Part shown: in pieces, positions 41,337 to 50,814 of the stretch
How the letters are laid out: each line of letters opens with the position of its first letter
How positions within the stretch are numbered: the stretch's first letter is position 1
From: Eubacterium sp.
GTDB lineage: Bacteria; Bacillota; Clostridia; Lachnospirales; Lachnospiraceae
Length of the DNA stretch: 59,594 nt
Assembly (NCBI GenBank): GCA_017541035.1
Contig: JAFXZW010000109.1
Location: 1 to 59,594, forward strand
Direction of reading: 5' to 3'
Notes under the pieces: generated by a model
What the model saw: only the letters and a program-made list of their open reading frames with translations
Told to the model about the DNA's origin: nothing
Databases searched by the model: none
Made by a program: the position numbers and the translations under genes

Positions 41337-42053
41337 CTACCAGTCAAGTTCCATCGCTGATATCTTGTTCTCATTAATGTTGTTATGCCGTACCACGCCA
41401 TCACGCAGCTTGATCACATGATCCGCCATATGCCGGATTGCTTCGTTATGTGTAACCATAATGATCGTATTTCCGTATTTCTGATTGACTTCCTCGATCA
41501 GCTTCAGGATCTCCTTACTTGTGTTATAATCCAGTGCTCCGGTAGGCTCATCGCAGAGCAGGATGTCCGGATTCTTCACGATTGCCCTGCCGATGGACAC
41601 ACGCTGCTGCTGTCCTCCGGAGAGCTGATTCGGAAGCTTATGCCGATGCTCATACAGCCCCAGTGTCTTCAGGAGCTCATCGATCTCCAGAGGCTTGTCA
41701 GAAAGGTACGCTCCTACCTCCACATTCTCCTTCACGTTCAGATTCGGGATCAGATTGTACATCTGGAAGACATAACCCAGATGCTTTCTGCGATACCGGG
41801 TCAATCCCTTTTCTCCCATCTCTTCCAGCTTATCCCCATTAATGGAAATGTACCCGCTGTCCGGATTATCAATACCTCCGATGATATTCAGAAGTGTGGA
41901 CTTACCGGAACCGGAGGGCCCCAACAGTACGCAAAACTCTCCTTTTGCCACGGAAAAATTCATGCCCCGCAGAACCTCCTGGCGGGTTTCCCCCGATCCG
42001 AAGCCCTTTTTCAGATCCACAATCTCTAAAAACAGCCTTTCTTCTTCTGACAT
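41337..42053 (-). CDS. ABC transporter ATP-binding protein (MacB/LolD type)
   Basis: 238 residues: Walker A GPSGSGKST, Q-loop VFQMYNLIPNL, signature LSGGQQQR, Walker B ILLCDEPTGALD and H-loop VTHNEA. These are typical of the LolD/FtsE/MacB group and pair with the FtsX-type permease downstream. GGGAGG precedes ATG. The gene is headed by an unusually elaborate control region (42065-42300), pointing to induction by a signal such as an antimicrobial peptide. Confidence 0.92.
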   Translation of the reverse strand: MSEEERLFLEIVDLKKGFGSGETRQEVLRGMNFSVAKGEFCVLLGPSGSGKSTLLNIIGGIDNPDSGYISINGDKLEEMGEKGLTRYRRKHLGYVFQMYNLIPNLNVKENVEVGAYLSDKPLEIDELLKTLGLYEHRHKLPNQLSGGQQQRVSIGRAIVKNPDILLCDEPTGALDYNTSKEILKLIEEVNQKYGNTIIMVTHNEAIRHMADHVIKLRDGVVRHNNINENKISAMELDW

Positions 42054-42064
42054 ATTGACCTCCC

Positions 42065-42300
42065 AGTCTTACAAGAACCCTGAAAATCGAACAGGAGGGT
42101 AGTCCCTCCTGTGAATTAGATGCATCTAATATTTGTTAGTTATGTCCAATTCCCAGCCTCTTTTCAGTCATCTTTTGTGAATTTTGTATGCTCATATGTG
42201 CAACTCTTCATATGATATCGCAAGTATACTACTGTTTTTCTGTTCTGTCAATCCCTATTTGAACAAATACGTATCCCGATTTGAACAAATACGTATCCTG
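42065..42300 (-). promoter_or_regulatory. Control region of the MacB-type exporter
   Basis: On the minus strand: TTGACA (42246-42251), 17-bp spacer, TATACT (42223-42228). Upstream of -35 are two perfect copies of ATTTGAACAAATACGTATCC (42257-42276 and 42279-42298) at 22-bp spacing, i.e. on the same face of the helix. Downstream, in the leader, are a perfect 16-bp palindrome ATTAGATGCATCTAAT (42115-42130) and a hairpin ACAGGAGGG/CCCTCCTGT (42090-42112). This is a two-site pattern: an activator above the promoter, a repressor below. The gene-free stretch 42054-42371 is filled by these sites. Confidence 0.6.
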
Positions 42301-42371
42301 TGATTCCTGTGAAATATGTGAAAAGGCCGCCATATCGGATTGTTTACCGAAATGGCAGCCTTCAATGCTCC

Positions 42372-43838
42372 TTACTTCCTATCCAGTTCCCTGCGAATCT
42401 CCGACAGTGTCTTTCCTTCTCTTTCTGCAATCATCGCAAGATCATCATATTCCCACTTTGCCTTCTCCACACCGTAACCGAATGAAATCTTACGTCTTAC
42501 CGGCCCGTATGGAGTTTCTACCATTTCCATCCTGCGGTCCAGAACGTACCGTCCCAACTCCTGCTCACGAATACCGATGGTCGTGGTATCTTTGAAAATC
42601 AGAGAAACCATTTTTTCTTTTTCCTGTTGCGTTGTCACCACCTGAAGCAGCATACCCGGACGGGACTTTTTCATGGTGACCGGGATACAGAAAGCTTCTC
42701 TCGCACCATTATCCATCAGATGTGAAATGGCATAACCCATTTCCTCCGCTGTCATATCATCCACATTGCAGGAAAGCAGGATCACGGTATCCACCTTTTC
42801 TTCCGTCTCGCCCCAGATGGCACGCACACAATTGGCTACCCGGAAATCCTTTTTTCCCATGCCGTATCCGATAGCGGAGGTTCGGATAACCGGCATTGCA
42901 GAGAATCGTTTTGCAAAATGTTTGAGCAGTGCCGCTCCTGTAGGGGTACACAGTTCGCTGCGTATCTCTCCTCCATAGATCGGCACCTCCCGCAGGATAT
43001 ATGCCGTTGCCGGTGCAGGCACTGGGAGAATTCCATGGGCACAGCGTACCTGTCCGCTTCCCACGTGAACGGGCGATGCCACGATTTCATCTGGTTTCAG
43101 CTCATGTAATATAAGACACACTGCTGCCACATCCGCCACCGCATCCATGGTACCCACCTCATGAAAATGGATCTCCTCCACCGGCTTCCCATGTACATGC
43201 CCTTCTGCCTCTGCTATCAGCGTGTAGACAGCTAAAATATCCTTCTTCACAGTATCTTCCACCGGGAACGTTGCCACGATCTCCCGGATCTCCTGCAGTC
43301 TGCGATGCGAGTGATGGTGGTGATCATGGTTGTGGTCATGGCCGTCATGATCATGATGGTGGTCATGGTCCTCGTGATCGTGATGATGTTCATGGCCCTC
43401 ATGATCGTGGTCTTGTTGATGGTCATCGCCATCATGGTGGTGGTCATGGCCCTCGTGATCATGGTAATGATGGTGGTCATGGTCGTCGTAATCATGATGA
43501 TGTTCATGGCCCTCATGATCGTGGTCTTGTTGATGGTCATCGCCATCATGGTGGTGCTCATGGTCATGGTGGTGGTCATCGCCATCATGATCATGAAAAT
43601 GCTCATGATTGTGATGATGTCCCTCATCACCTTCTTCCACACCATGCACGAGAATCCTCACTTGCGTCCCTGTAATGCCGCATTTCTCAGCCTTCTCCAT
43701 CCGGTATTCCACATCCGGAATGCCCAATCCGTTCAGACGGTCGATCATTCCCTCCGGATCCGGCAGAAGTTCCAGAAGTGCCGCAGTCAGCATATCACCC
43801 GCGGCCCCCATCCCACAATCCAGATAAAGTGTTTTCAT
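42372..43838 (-). CDS. larC: Nickel-pincer cofactor nickel-insertion protein LarC with His-rich insert
   Basis: 488 residues. The N terminus KTLYLDCGMGAAGDML is the LarC start, and HFHEVGTMDAVADV near residue 235 and CNVDDMTAEEMG near residue 368 are conserved LarC blocks. LarC adds nickel to the pyridinium dithiocarboxylate nucleotide used by lactate racemase and related enzymes. Residues about 73-180 hold an insert with some fifty His mixed with Asp and Glu, far larger than usual; it probably stores or sequesters Ni2+. It is one continuous frame, unlike the frameshifted larC1/larC2 of Lactobacillus. A second ATG at 43841 is possible. Confidence 0.93.
   Translation of the reverse strand: MKTLYLDCGMGAAGDMLTAALLELLPDPEGMIDRLNGLGIPDVEYRMEKAEKCGITGTQVRILVHGVEEGDEGHHHNHEHFHDHDGDDHHHDHEHHHDGDDHQQDHDHEGHEHHHDYDDHDHHHYHDHEGHDHHHDGDDHQQDHDHEGHEHHHDHEDHDHHHDHDGHDHNHDHHHHSHRRLQEIREIVATFPVEDTVKKDILAVYTLIAEAEGHVHGKPVEEIHFHEVGTMDAVADVAAVCLILHELKPDEIVASPVHVGSGQVRCAHGILPVPAPATAYILREVPIYGGEIRSELCTPTGAALLKHFAKRFSAMPVIRTSAIGYGMGKKDFRVANCVRAIWGETEEKVDTVILLSCNVDDMTAEEMGYAISHLMDNGAREAFCIPVTMKKSRPGMLLQVVTTQQEKEKMVSLIFKDTTTIGIREQELGRYVLDRRMEMVETPYGPVRRKISFGYGVEKAKWEYDDLAMIAEREGKTLSEIRRELDRK
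43300..43625. repeat. Coding repeat encoding the His/Asp-rich LarC insert
   Basis: CAT/CAC and GAT/GAC-type codons dominate. The block GDDHQQDHDHEGHEHHHD occurs twice, 38 residues (114 bp) apart, with near-identical DNA, showing recent duplication. Long antisense frames across it are artefacts of the skewed composition. Confidence 0.85.
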
Positions 43839-43917
43839 CATAATCCTCCCCATCCTGTATCTGACAGGATTCTTCTTCAGAATGACAGGTATCAGTCATC
43901 TTCCGTGTAAAGACTCT

Positions 43918-44673
43918 CTATGCTTTCACCTTCATATGATTGATCCTGCTTGCGGTAAATGCCGCTCCGAAGCCGTTATCAATATTAACCACAGACACTC
44001 CTGCCGCGCAGGAATTCAACATCGAAAGCAATGCTGAAAGACCATGGAAGGATGCTCCGTAACCCACACTTGTGGGAACAGCGATTACGGGACAATCCAC
44101 CAGACCGCCCACCACACTGGCCAGTGCGCCTTCCATTCCCGCAAGCACGATCACCACACTTGCCTGCATGAGTTCGTCTAAATGCTCCAGCAGACGGTGA
44201 AGACCGGCTACTCCCACATCATAGAGACGGGTAACCTGATTTCCCAGAAACTCTGCCGTACGAGCAGCCTCCTCCGCAACAGGAATATCACTGGTTCCTC
44301 CCGTTGCGATCACAATAGGTCCCAGCCCGTCCGGTTCGGGCATGGATCCGTAAACACCGATTTTTGCCTCGGGAAAATAGGAAATGGAATACTCCCTGCT
44401 CACCGCTTCCGCCGCTTCTGCCGAAAAACGGGTGATCAGCACCTTCTCCTCCCCGGCCTCTGTCAGGTTCTTCAAAATCCCGGCGATCTGCTCCGGTGTT
44501 TTCCCGGCACCGTAGATCACCTCTGACACTCCCTGCCGGAGCCGCCTGTGGAGATCAACCTTTGCATATCCCAGATCAGTAAAAGGCTGCTTTTTCAGAG
44601 CAAGAAGCGCCTCCTCCACAGATAAGGCCCCCTCCTTCACCCTCTCCAGAATATCTCTTTCATCCTGTTTCAT
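43918..44673 (-). CDS. larB: Nickel-pincer cofactor biosynthesis protein LarB
   Basis: 251 residues from the ATG at 44673 (GGGAGG upstream). The PurE-like core is visible: IVIATGGTSDIPVAEEAART near residue 122, YDVGVAGLHRLLEHL, VVIVLAGMEGALASVVGGLV and VPTSVGYGASFHGLSALLSM. LarB carboxylates and hydrolyses nicotinate adenine dinucleotide in the first step of the pathway. It stands upstream of larC on the same strand, 79 bases apart. The sulfur-transfer enzyme LarE and any racemase are not in the window. Confidence 0.93.
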   Translation of the reverse strand: MKQDERDILERVKEGALSVEEALLALKKQPFTDLGYAKVDLHRRLRQGVSEVIYGAGKTPEQIAGILKNLTEAGEEKVLITRFSAEAAEAVSREYSISYFPEAKIGVYGSMPEPDGLGPIVIATGGTSDIPVAEEAARTAEFLGNQVTRLYDVGVAGLHRLLEHLDELMQASVVIVLAGMEGALASVVGGLVDCPVIAVPTSVGYGASFHGLSALLSMLNSCAAGVSVVNIDNGFGAAFTASRINHMKVKA

Positions 44674-44828
44674 TATCTTACCTCCCGATAGCGATCCTCT
44701 CACCTGACAATCGGATTACCTTCCTCTCCATTAGCCAAAGAAAGCGATCCTTCATTAAGAAGAACCGCCTTCTTTTGTAACCGTTCACGTTATCCAGGAT
44801 GGTTCCATCGTCCGCGAATCACAGATTA

Positions 44829-45146
44829 TTAGCTTGCTTTTCTGAAAAGAGCCCTTTTCACTCTTCCCCGCGGATCCTTGATCAAAAGATAGACCAGCCA
44901 GACAACCAGTGCAAGGGCGATCACAGAAAAACCAAGGAAGGTGTCATTCAGCATATCCTGCAGGGAAGGAGAAAAATACTCTGCCCCCAGCTCTTTATAT
45001 TCAAAGATTGCATCCACCAGCCACATCAGAGATGCACCCCAAAACAACCAACAGAGGAAACCCACCTTCATATCATTTTCCGGATCCCGGCGATACCAGA
45101 TCACTGTGCTGATTACCGCTGCGAAAATAGTTATTAAGAGTGTCAT
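44829..45146 (-). CDS. Small membrane protein, unknown
   Basis: 105 residues with three likely helices (LLITIFAAVISTVIW; VGFLCWLFWGASLMWLVDAI; LGFSVIALALVVWLVYLLI) and a basic tail (RGRVKRALFRK). AAGGAGG lies before ATG. It starts 12 bases after the next small membrane gene, so both probably form one unit with the P-type ATPase upstream. The family is not recognised. Confidence 0.65.
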   Translation of the reverse strand: MTLLITIFAAVISTVIWYRRDPENDMKVGFLCWLFWGASLMWLVDAIFEYKELGAEYFSPSLQDMLNDTFLGFSVIALALVVWLVYLLIKDPRGRVKRALFRKAS

Positions 45147-45158
45147 TTTGCTACCTCC

Positions 45159-45575
45159 TTACTGTTCATCCGTCTTCGGAGCCATAGCTTTCTTCTCCAT
45201 AATAGAAGATACGGCAACCATGCCGCCCCAGATCACTGTCACCAGCACCGTCATCGAAACGCCCACCGTGGACATCTCGTTCAGCATTTCCGTTGTACTG
45301 TCCGGGCTTTCCATTGCGGTCAGGAAAGGTGCCCAGGGTACTACCTCTCCATGCCATAAATGCTCAAACGCAAGAAGACCGGACCCGCCCCAGAGCAGAT
45401 GGTTCAGCCATTTCATCTTTGTCGAGAATGGTTGCTTCTCTACTGTCTCATACTGTTCACCATCCAGCTTGACCTGAAGCTTCTCAGGTGTTTTTGCTTT
45501 TTCTTTTTTTTGCATTACCTTTGTTGCAATCGTGGTAATGACAGCCTCTGCTGCCGGGACAAGAAAACATGCCAT
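45159..45575 (-). CDS. Membrane protein, unknown, next to P-type ATPase
   Basis: 138 residues from the ATG at 45575 (AAGGAGGG upstream; a 41-residue longer frame has no site). The N-terminal amphipathic/hydrophobic part (ACFLVPAAEAVITTIATKVM) is followed by a charged Lys/Glu segment and two helices (WLNHLLWGGSGLLAFEHLWH; VSMTVLVTVIWGGMVAVSSI). Its order, ATPase - this - small membrane protein, suggests the three work together, perhaps as accessory subunits; this is inference. Confidence 0.65.
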   Translation of the reverse strand: MACFLVPAAEAVITTIATKVMQKKEKAKTPEKLQVKLDGEQYETVEKQPFSTKMKWLNHLLWGGSGLLAFEHLWHGEVVPWAPFLTAMESPDSTTEMLNEMSTVGVSMTVLVTVIWGGMVAVSSIMEKKAMAPKTDEQ

Positions 45576-45694
45576 CTTTGTACCCTCCTTGTATATGGAT
45601 TGAAATAAAACATGCAGGTGAACTCTCCATCCGGAAGACTCTGCCAATCTCATACAGTATATCACATCAGCGTTGATAATGCCATATCGACGTA

Positions 45695-48025
45695 TCATTT
45701 TGCTTCAGCATTCTGAAGCTTTTTTCCCCCTCTGTCCAGCAACGAAGTGACACACCAGGCCAGCGCTGCAACTCCGACAGCAAGTCCGATCGCAATCCAC
45801 GCCGCCTTACCGGTAATCTCTGCATGCATGAACATATCCCAGAATACGGTAATCGTAAAGATCATACCGATGATACAGATCAGGAATACGCCGATCCGGT
45901 ATTTATTCAACGGTTGGATCAGCCTCCAAAGAAGAGCAAAGCCAATTGCCGTCAGCATAAACATACCAGTTACAGACACTTCATCTTCCGTCAGTCCGGA
46001 TGCCGGTCCGGCAATCATCAGGACTGCCACGGAAATGAAACCGATCAGTGAAGATGGCAATGCCCCTTTCAACGTCCTGTGGATCAGACGCCCATGCTGC
46101 CGCTTTGTATTATTCTCCATGGCCAGCAGGAATCCGGGCAGTCCGATATTGAAGCCGGAGATGAGAGAGATCTGCGTCGGCTTCACCGGATACTGCAGGG
46201 AAAGAATGATAGCAAAGACAGCCAGAAGCAGGGAGAAAATGTTCTTATACAGGAAGAGTATACCTGATCGTGTGATATTATTGATGATCCGGCGTCCCTC
46301 TGTCACAATCTGCATCATGTGGGAAAAATCCGAATCCATTAAAACAACCTGTGCTGCCTGACGGGCCGCGTCACTTCCTCCACCCATGGCGATGGAGCAG
46401 TCTGCTTCCTTCATCGCAAGAATATCATTGACACCATCTCCGGTCATGGCTACCTTTAATCCATTTGCCTTCATGGCAAGAACCAGCGATTTCTTCTGTT
46501 CCGGTTTCACTCTTCCGAAAACCGTATATTTATTAACCGCTTCCCGGTAATCCTCTTCCTTTTCCAGTGTGGATGCATCCACGTAGTTTTCCGCCCCATC
46601 GATCCCCGCTTCTATGGCAACCCTTGAAACAGTCAGCGGATTATCTCCGGAAATCACCTTGATCGCAACGCCCTGTTCTTTGAAATATCTGAATGTGGAC
46701 GGAGCTGTTTCCCTTATCTCATTTGCCAGGCTGACGAAAAGGAAGGGTTCATCATTTAACGTCATGGCAAGCACTCTCTGACCGCGTCCCGTCCAGGCTT
46801 CGATTGCCTCTCTGTTTGCAGTCATCTGTTCGTTTGAAAGCAAAAATTCCGGTGCTCCAAGGCGATATACATCCTTTTCTGTCTGAATCTCCGAATATTT
46901 AGTCTTGGAACTGAAAGGACGGATCTCCTTTGTCTGAAGTACTTCCCCTTCCGGATACTTTGCCCGCAGAGCCACCATGGTGATATTATCATCCGGAACC
47001 GTGTGGATATACCGTGTCAGCATCCTTTCTCTGTCTGAAAGTACTCCTGTATCCTCCCCTGTCTCTCCGGCCGGAAGAAAAAGGGACGTAACCGTCATCA
47101 CCTCATTTGTGATGGTTCCTGTCTTATCCACACAAAGCACGTCCACGCGTGCAAGTGTCTCAATACTCTTCATATCATGCAGCAGAACCTTGTTCCTGGC
47201 CAGCCTGGCCGCACTCATGGTAAGGGCTACCGTAAGCAGCAGGTAAAGTCCTTCCGGGATCATACCCACCACAGCACCAACCATGGAAACCACGCCCTCC
47301 TGGAGCGTATGGCCGCTATGAAGCGAGCCCCAGAGAAGGAGTCCTCCCACAGGAATGATCACGATGCCGGCAACGAGAATGATCCGTTCGATATCGCGGA
47401 TCATTTCCGATTTTTTATTCTTTACTTCCTTTGCCTTTGCCGTCAGCTGCGCCGCATAGGATTCATTTCCGACACGCGTCAGCCGGGCTATGCAGCTTCC
47501 GGATACCACAAAGCTTCCCGACATCAGCTCCGCGCCTGGGTTCTTCTCCACTTCATCGGACTCACCGGTGAGAAGCGCTTCATTGGCGTAGATCTGTCCG
47601 GATACCACTTCCGCATCTGCCGGGATCTGCTGTCCGGAGGAAAGAAGGATCGTATCCCCCAGTACCAGCCGTTCCATGGCGATCGATCGTTCCTTTCCGT
47701 CCCGGATCACCGTATATTCCGTCACGTCCAGCAAAGACAGGCTGTCCAGCACCTTCTTCGCCCGCAGCTGCTGTACGATACCGATGATCATATTGGCAAT
47801 GACCACCGGAAGGAACAGAAGATTCCGATAAGCGCCAACGCTGATCACCAGAATTCCCAATCCGAAGAAAATGGCATTAAAATAAGTGCAGACATTTCCA
47901 ATGATGATGGATGACACGCTTTGGGAACTCTGATCCGGAAGGCGGTTTGACTTTCCTTCCTTCTCAAGCCGCAAGGCCTCTGCCTCTGATAAACCTTTTA
48001 TTTTTCCTGTTTCTTCAAAAGCCAT
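45695..48025 (-). CDS. P-type cation ATPase (CtpE/Ca2+-like)
   Basis: 776 residues. The actuator motif LLTGES, the membrane motif MIPEGLYLLL in helix 4, the phosphorylation site DKTGTITNE, the nucleotide region and the hinge TGDGVNDILAMKEADCSIAM are all intact. There is no heavy-metal domain or CPC motif; PEGL in helix 4 is found in Ca2+/Mg2+-type and CtpE-like pumps. It transports a cation across the membrane at the cost of ATP. Two small membrane genes follow on the same strand. Confidence 0.9.
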   Translation of the reverse strand: MAFEETGKIKGLSEAEALRLEKEGKSNRLPDQSSQSVSSIIIGNVCTYFNAIFFGLGILVISVGAYRNLLFLPVVIANMIIGIVQQLRAKKVLDSLSLLDVTEYTVIRDGKERSIAMERLVLGDTILLSSGQQIPADAEVVSGQIYANEALLTGESDEVEKNPGAELMSGSFVVSGSCIARLTRVGNESYAAQLTAKAKEVKNKKSEMIRDIERIILVAGIVIIPVGGLLLWGSLHSGHTLQEGVVSMVGAVVGMIPEGLYLLLTVALTMSAARLARNKVLLHDMKSIETLARVDVLCVDKTGTITNEVMTVTSLFLPAGETGEDTGVLSDRERMLTRYIHTVPDDNITMVALRAKYPEGEVLQTKEIRPFSSKTKYSEIQTEKDVYRLGAPEFLLSNEQMTANREAIEAWTGRGQRVLAMTLNDEPFLFVSLANEIRETAPSTFRYFKEQGVAIKVISGDNPLTVSRVAIEAGIDGAENYVDASTLEKEEDYREAVNKYTVFGRVKPEQKKSLVLAMKANGLKVAMTGDGVNDILAMKEADCSIAMGGGSDAARQAAQVVLMDSDFSHMMQIVTEGRRIINNITRSGILFLYKNIFSLLLAVFAIILSLQYPVKPTQISLISGFNIGLPGFLLAMENNTKRQHGRLIHRTLKGALPSSLIGFISVAVLMIAGPASGLTEDEVSVTGMFMLTAIGFALLWRLIQPLNKYRIGVFLICIIGMIFTITVFWDMFMHAEITGKAAWIAIGLAVGVAALAWCVTSLLDRGGKKLQNAEAK

Positions 48026-48051
48026 TTTATATCCCCTGTTTGTATTGTGAA

Positions 48052-48729
48052 CTACCCCTGATAAGAGATGACACCCATCTCATTGAGCCTTCTTTGCACC
48101 TCCGCCAGCGGCAATCCCACAACATTATTGTAATCTCCTTCGATCCGTTCCACCAGACGTGCTCCCAGTCCCTGGATCCCGTAAGCTCCTGCCTTATCCA
48201 TGGGCTCGCCTGAAACTACATAATCAAGGATCTCCGTTTCAGAAAGCGGATAGAACTTCACTCCGGTACGAACTGAAAATGTAACCGAGCTCTGTTTGGC
48301 AGAGAGCAGAGTCACTCCGGTATAAACCTCGTGCGTCTTTCCCGAGAGCTCCCGCAGCATACGTACAGCGTCCTCTTCATCCGACGGTTTCCCCAGAATA
48401 TCACCATCCATTGCAACGATGGTATCTGCAGCCAGTATCCACGAAGCATCCATACTTGACTGGCGTCCCTTAAGCAGGAAGTCTTTTCCTTCTGCCTCAG
48501 ACACCTTTTTCCGTTCCTTTTCTCTATTCTCCTTCTCCGTCCGAAGCCTCTCCGCCACTGCCAGAGCCTTCCTGCGGGAAAGCTCCTCCACGATCCGCGC
48601 CGGTTCCTTCTCTGTGGGCGTCTCATCCACATCTGCTGTCACGATTACAAAATTAAGACCTGCCTGCGTGAGAAGCTCCTTTCTGCGGGGAGATCCCGAA
48701 GCCAGAATAATATTTTCTGTCTGTATCAT
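48052..48729 (-). CDS. maf: Maf-like nucleotide pyrophosphatase with charged insert
   Basis: 225 residues (the family is about 190). LASGSPRRKELL at residues 9-20, the catalytic Asp in ILAADTIVAMDG, and FYPLSETEI with GDYNNVVGLPL are Maf hallmarks. The extra length is a charged insert at about residues 62-90 (EKENREKERKKVSEAEGKD). Maf enzymes hydrolyse non-canonical or modified nucleoside triphosphates to monophosphates, cleaning the pool. It lies 27 bases downstream-to-start from the P-type ATPase on the same strand. Confidence 0.9.
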   Translation of the reverse strand: MIQTENIILASGSPRRKELLTQAGLNFVIVTADVDETPTEKEPARIVEELSRRKALAVAERLRTEKENREKERKKVSEAEGKDFLLKGRQSSMDASWILAADTIVAMDGDILGKPSDEEDAVRMLRELSGKTHEVYTGVTLLSAKQSSVTFSVRTGVKFYPLSETEILDYVVSGEPMDKAGAYGIQGLGARLVERIEGDYNNVVGLPLAEVQRRLNEMGVISYQG

Positions 48730-48795
48730 CTTATTGCCCCTGTCTCACATCACCTGATAGTTGTGATTCCGCACTCCATGAACTATGAAACAATA

Positions 48796-49425
48796 TCACT
48801 TTGTTCCGAATATCCTATCGCCCGCATCTCCCAGACCCGGACAGATATAACAATCCTGATTCAGTTCACGATCCACATTCCCGGCATAGATCTCTATGTC
48901 CGGATGCTCCTCAGATAGTCTCTTAAGTCCATTGGGAGCAGCTATGATGCACATGAATTTAATTTGCTTTCCTCCCGCCTTTTTTACACAATTGACTGCA
49001 TCTACAGCAGATCCACCGGTTGCCAGCATCGGATCCAAAATAACAGACAAACGTTGATCAATCTGCTCCGGCAGCTTGCAAAAATATTCCTGGGGCTCAT
49101 GTGTTTCCGGATCCCGGCAAATCCCGATATGTCCCACCTTAGCGGAAGGAACCAATGCATGCACGCCGTTTACCATGCCGATTCCCGCACGCAGGATCGG
49201 AATAATCGCCATTTTCTTTCCATCGATCATCGGAGACATGCAGGTTTCAATCGGTGTTTTCACCTCCACATCTGTGAGCGGGAGATCCCTGAATGCCTCA
49301 TATGCCTCCAGCATGGCGATTTCTTCAACCAGATGGCGAAACTCGGAAGTTCCTGTATTTTCATCCCTAAGAAGTGTGATCTTGTGTTTGATCAGCGGGT
49401 GTTCCATGATGTGTACATTATGCAT
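48796..49425 (-). CDS. upp: Uracil phosphoribosyltransferase
   Basis: 209 residues, a typical length. [11 protein letters not shown] near residue 80 and the PRPP loop [14 protein letters not shown] near residues 131-144 are diagnostic; the C-terminal uracil site is [18 protein letters not shown]. It makes UMP from uracil and PRPP (pyrimidine salvage). GGAGAGG precedes ATG. Cytidine deaminase, another salvage enzyme, lies 1.4 kb upstream on the same strand. Confidence 0.97.
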   Translation of the reverse strand: MHNVHIMEHPLIKHKITLLRDENTGTSEFRHLVEEIAMLEAYEAFRDLPLTDVEVKTPIETCMSPMIDGKKMAIIPILRAGIGMVNGVHALVPSAKVGHIGICRDPETHEPQEYFCKLPEQIDQRLSVILDPMLATGGSAVDAVNCVKKAGGKQIKFMCIIAAPNGLKRLSEEHPDIEIYAGNVDRELNQDCYICPGLGDAGDRIFGTK

Positions 49426-49453
49426 TTTTCTATCCTCTCCTTCTTATGTTATT

Positions 49454-50725
49454 TCATTCTCCTGTCGGAATTTCATCCAGATTTGATCTGGTATAAAGAA
49501 CAACCTCATCCCCGATACGGAAGACAAAATCACCCTTCGGTACGATATTTCGGCCGCTGCGGCGCACCATGATGACAAAGGTCTGCCGGGAGATGTCCAG
49601 ATCCCTCAGCGCTGTCCCGTTCCAGGAGTGATTCCTGTCTATGATAACCTCTTTGGTATTCATGGGGATATCCTGTTTCGGAGAATCAGCGCCGATGAGA
49701 AGGGTGTCTCCCGCTTCTAGCACCACATTTCCATTGGGGATGATCGTGTCCCTCCCCCGCTGTATAACCGCTATCAGAACGCCGTGAGGCAGTTGGGTAT
49801 CCTTAACCTGTCTGCCGACCCATGCATCCTTCGCATTCAGTTTTATGCGAATGAACCGGATTCCTTCCTCCACCGCCAGCTCACCGATCTTCTTCAGACG
49901 GGTATACTGCTCAACGAATCCGGCGGAAATGATACCTGTCGGGATGGCAACCATGCCGACGCCCAGGAAGGTGATGACGATTCCCAGTATTTTCCCCATG
50001 GTTGTAATGGGATAAATATCCCCATAGCCTACCGTCAACAGCGTAGAGGCAGCCCACCAGATACCGGAAAATGCATTTTCAAAAACATTCGGCTGCGCTG
50101 CATTTTCCACACTGTACATACAGAGACTGGAGGCGATCATCAGTACAAGGATGATGAAAACCGAGGAAACAAGCTGCATTTTCTTACTGGAAAGCACCTC
50201 TGTTATTACGTTCAGTGAATCATAATATGCGTTGATCCGGAACAGTCTCATGATCCTTGCCACCCGGAAGAACCGGAAGACAGATGCTCCGCTGGGGAAG
50301 AATATGGGCAGATAGAAGGGTGCAAAGGACAGGAAATCAATGATCCCCGCGAATGAAAAAACATACTTTATCTGTGCCTTCACCGGGGAAAGATCCGGAT
50401 ACAGATAGGGTGCAGAATACACACGCAGGACATAATCCACGGCAAAGAAAAATACCGTCACATGCTCCAGCACCAGAAGGAGTGTATCATACCTTTCCTG
50501 TATCCCGCTAAAGGTATTTAATATCATGACTGCAAGGTTCACGATCAGCGCCACCGTGGAGATTACGTCATATGCCTGATTCACCGGTTCATCCACAACA
50601 CCCACGGATACCATACGAAAAATGTGATACCGCAGCCGGTCTCCCTTCGGGAGCTCAGAGTCCGGGAGCCTGTCATCCGGTGTTTCCGCTGCACTGTGAT
50701 TAGGAATGTCTTTTTTTCTGCTCAT
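49454..50725 (-). CDS. Voltage-gated-type potassium channel with TrkA-C regulatory domains
   Basis: 423 residues with six helices in the first 270. The fourth helix has spaced arginines (FRFFRVARIMRLFRINAY), like a voltage sensor. The pore has TLLTVGYGDIYPIT, the K+ selectivity filter. The C-terminal part (about residues 285-423) has two TrkA-C-like blocks (VLIAVIQRGRDTIIPNGNVV, FVIMVRRSGRNIVPKGDFVF, LEAGDTLLI), which in such proteins bind nucleotides or c-di-AMP. It probably gates K+ flux with membrane potential. GAGTAAAAAAG precedes ATG. Confidence 0.9.
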   Translation of the reverse strand: MSRKKDIPNHSAAETPDDRLPDSELPKGDRLRYHIFRMVSVGVVDEPVNQAYDVISTVALIVNLAVMILNTFSGIQERYDTLLLVLEHVTVFFFAVDYVLRVYSAPYLYPDLSPVKAQIKYVFSFAGIIDFLSFAPFYLPIFFPSGASVFRFFRVARIMRLFRINAYYDSLNVITEVLSSKKMQLVSSVFIILVLMIASSLCMYSVENAAQPNVFENAFSGIWWAASTLLTVGYGDIYPITTMGKILGIVITFLGVGMVAIPTGIISAGFVEQYTRLKKIGELAVEEGIRFIRIKLNAKDAWVGRQVKDTQLPHGVLIAVIQRGRDTIIPNGNVVLEAGDTLLIGADSPKQDIPMNTKEVIIDRNHSWNGTALRDLDISRQTFVIMVRRSGRNIVPKGDFVFRIGDEVVLYTRSNLDEIPTGE

Positions 50726-50814
50726 TCTTTTTTACTCCAACTATCAGGTTATCCGCGTTTCTATCAATCTCAGGAGTCTTCTCTGTCAGGCATTTCTTTA
50801 CCCTTGTACTTTAT

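Noticed and set aside
42372-43838. A programmed frameshift in larC
   Set aside because: Unlike Lactobacillus larC1/larC2, the frame here is continuous from start to stop.
43271-43910. Long Met/Val/Gly-rich antisense frames across the LarC region
   Set aside because: They mirror the CAT/GAT codons of the His/Asp insert; composition is absurd for a protein and there is no ribosome-binding site.
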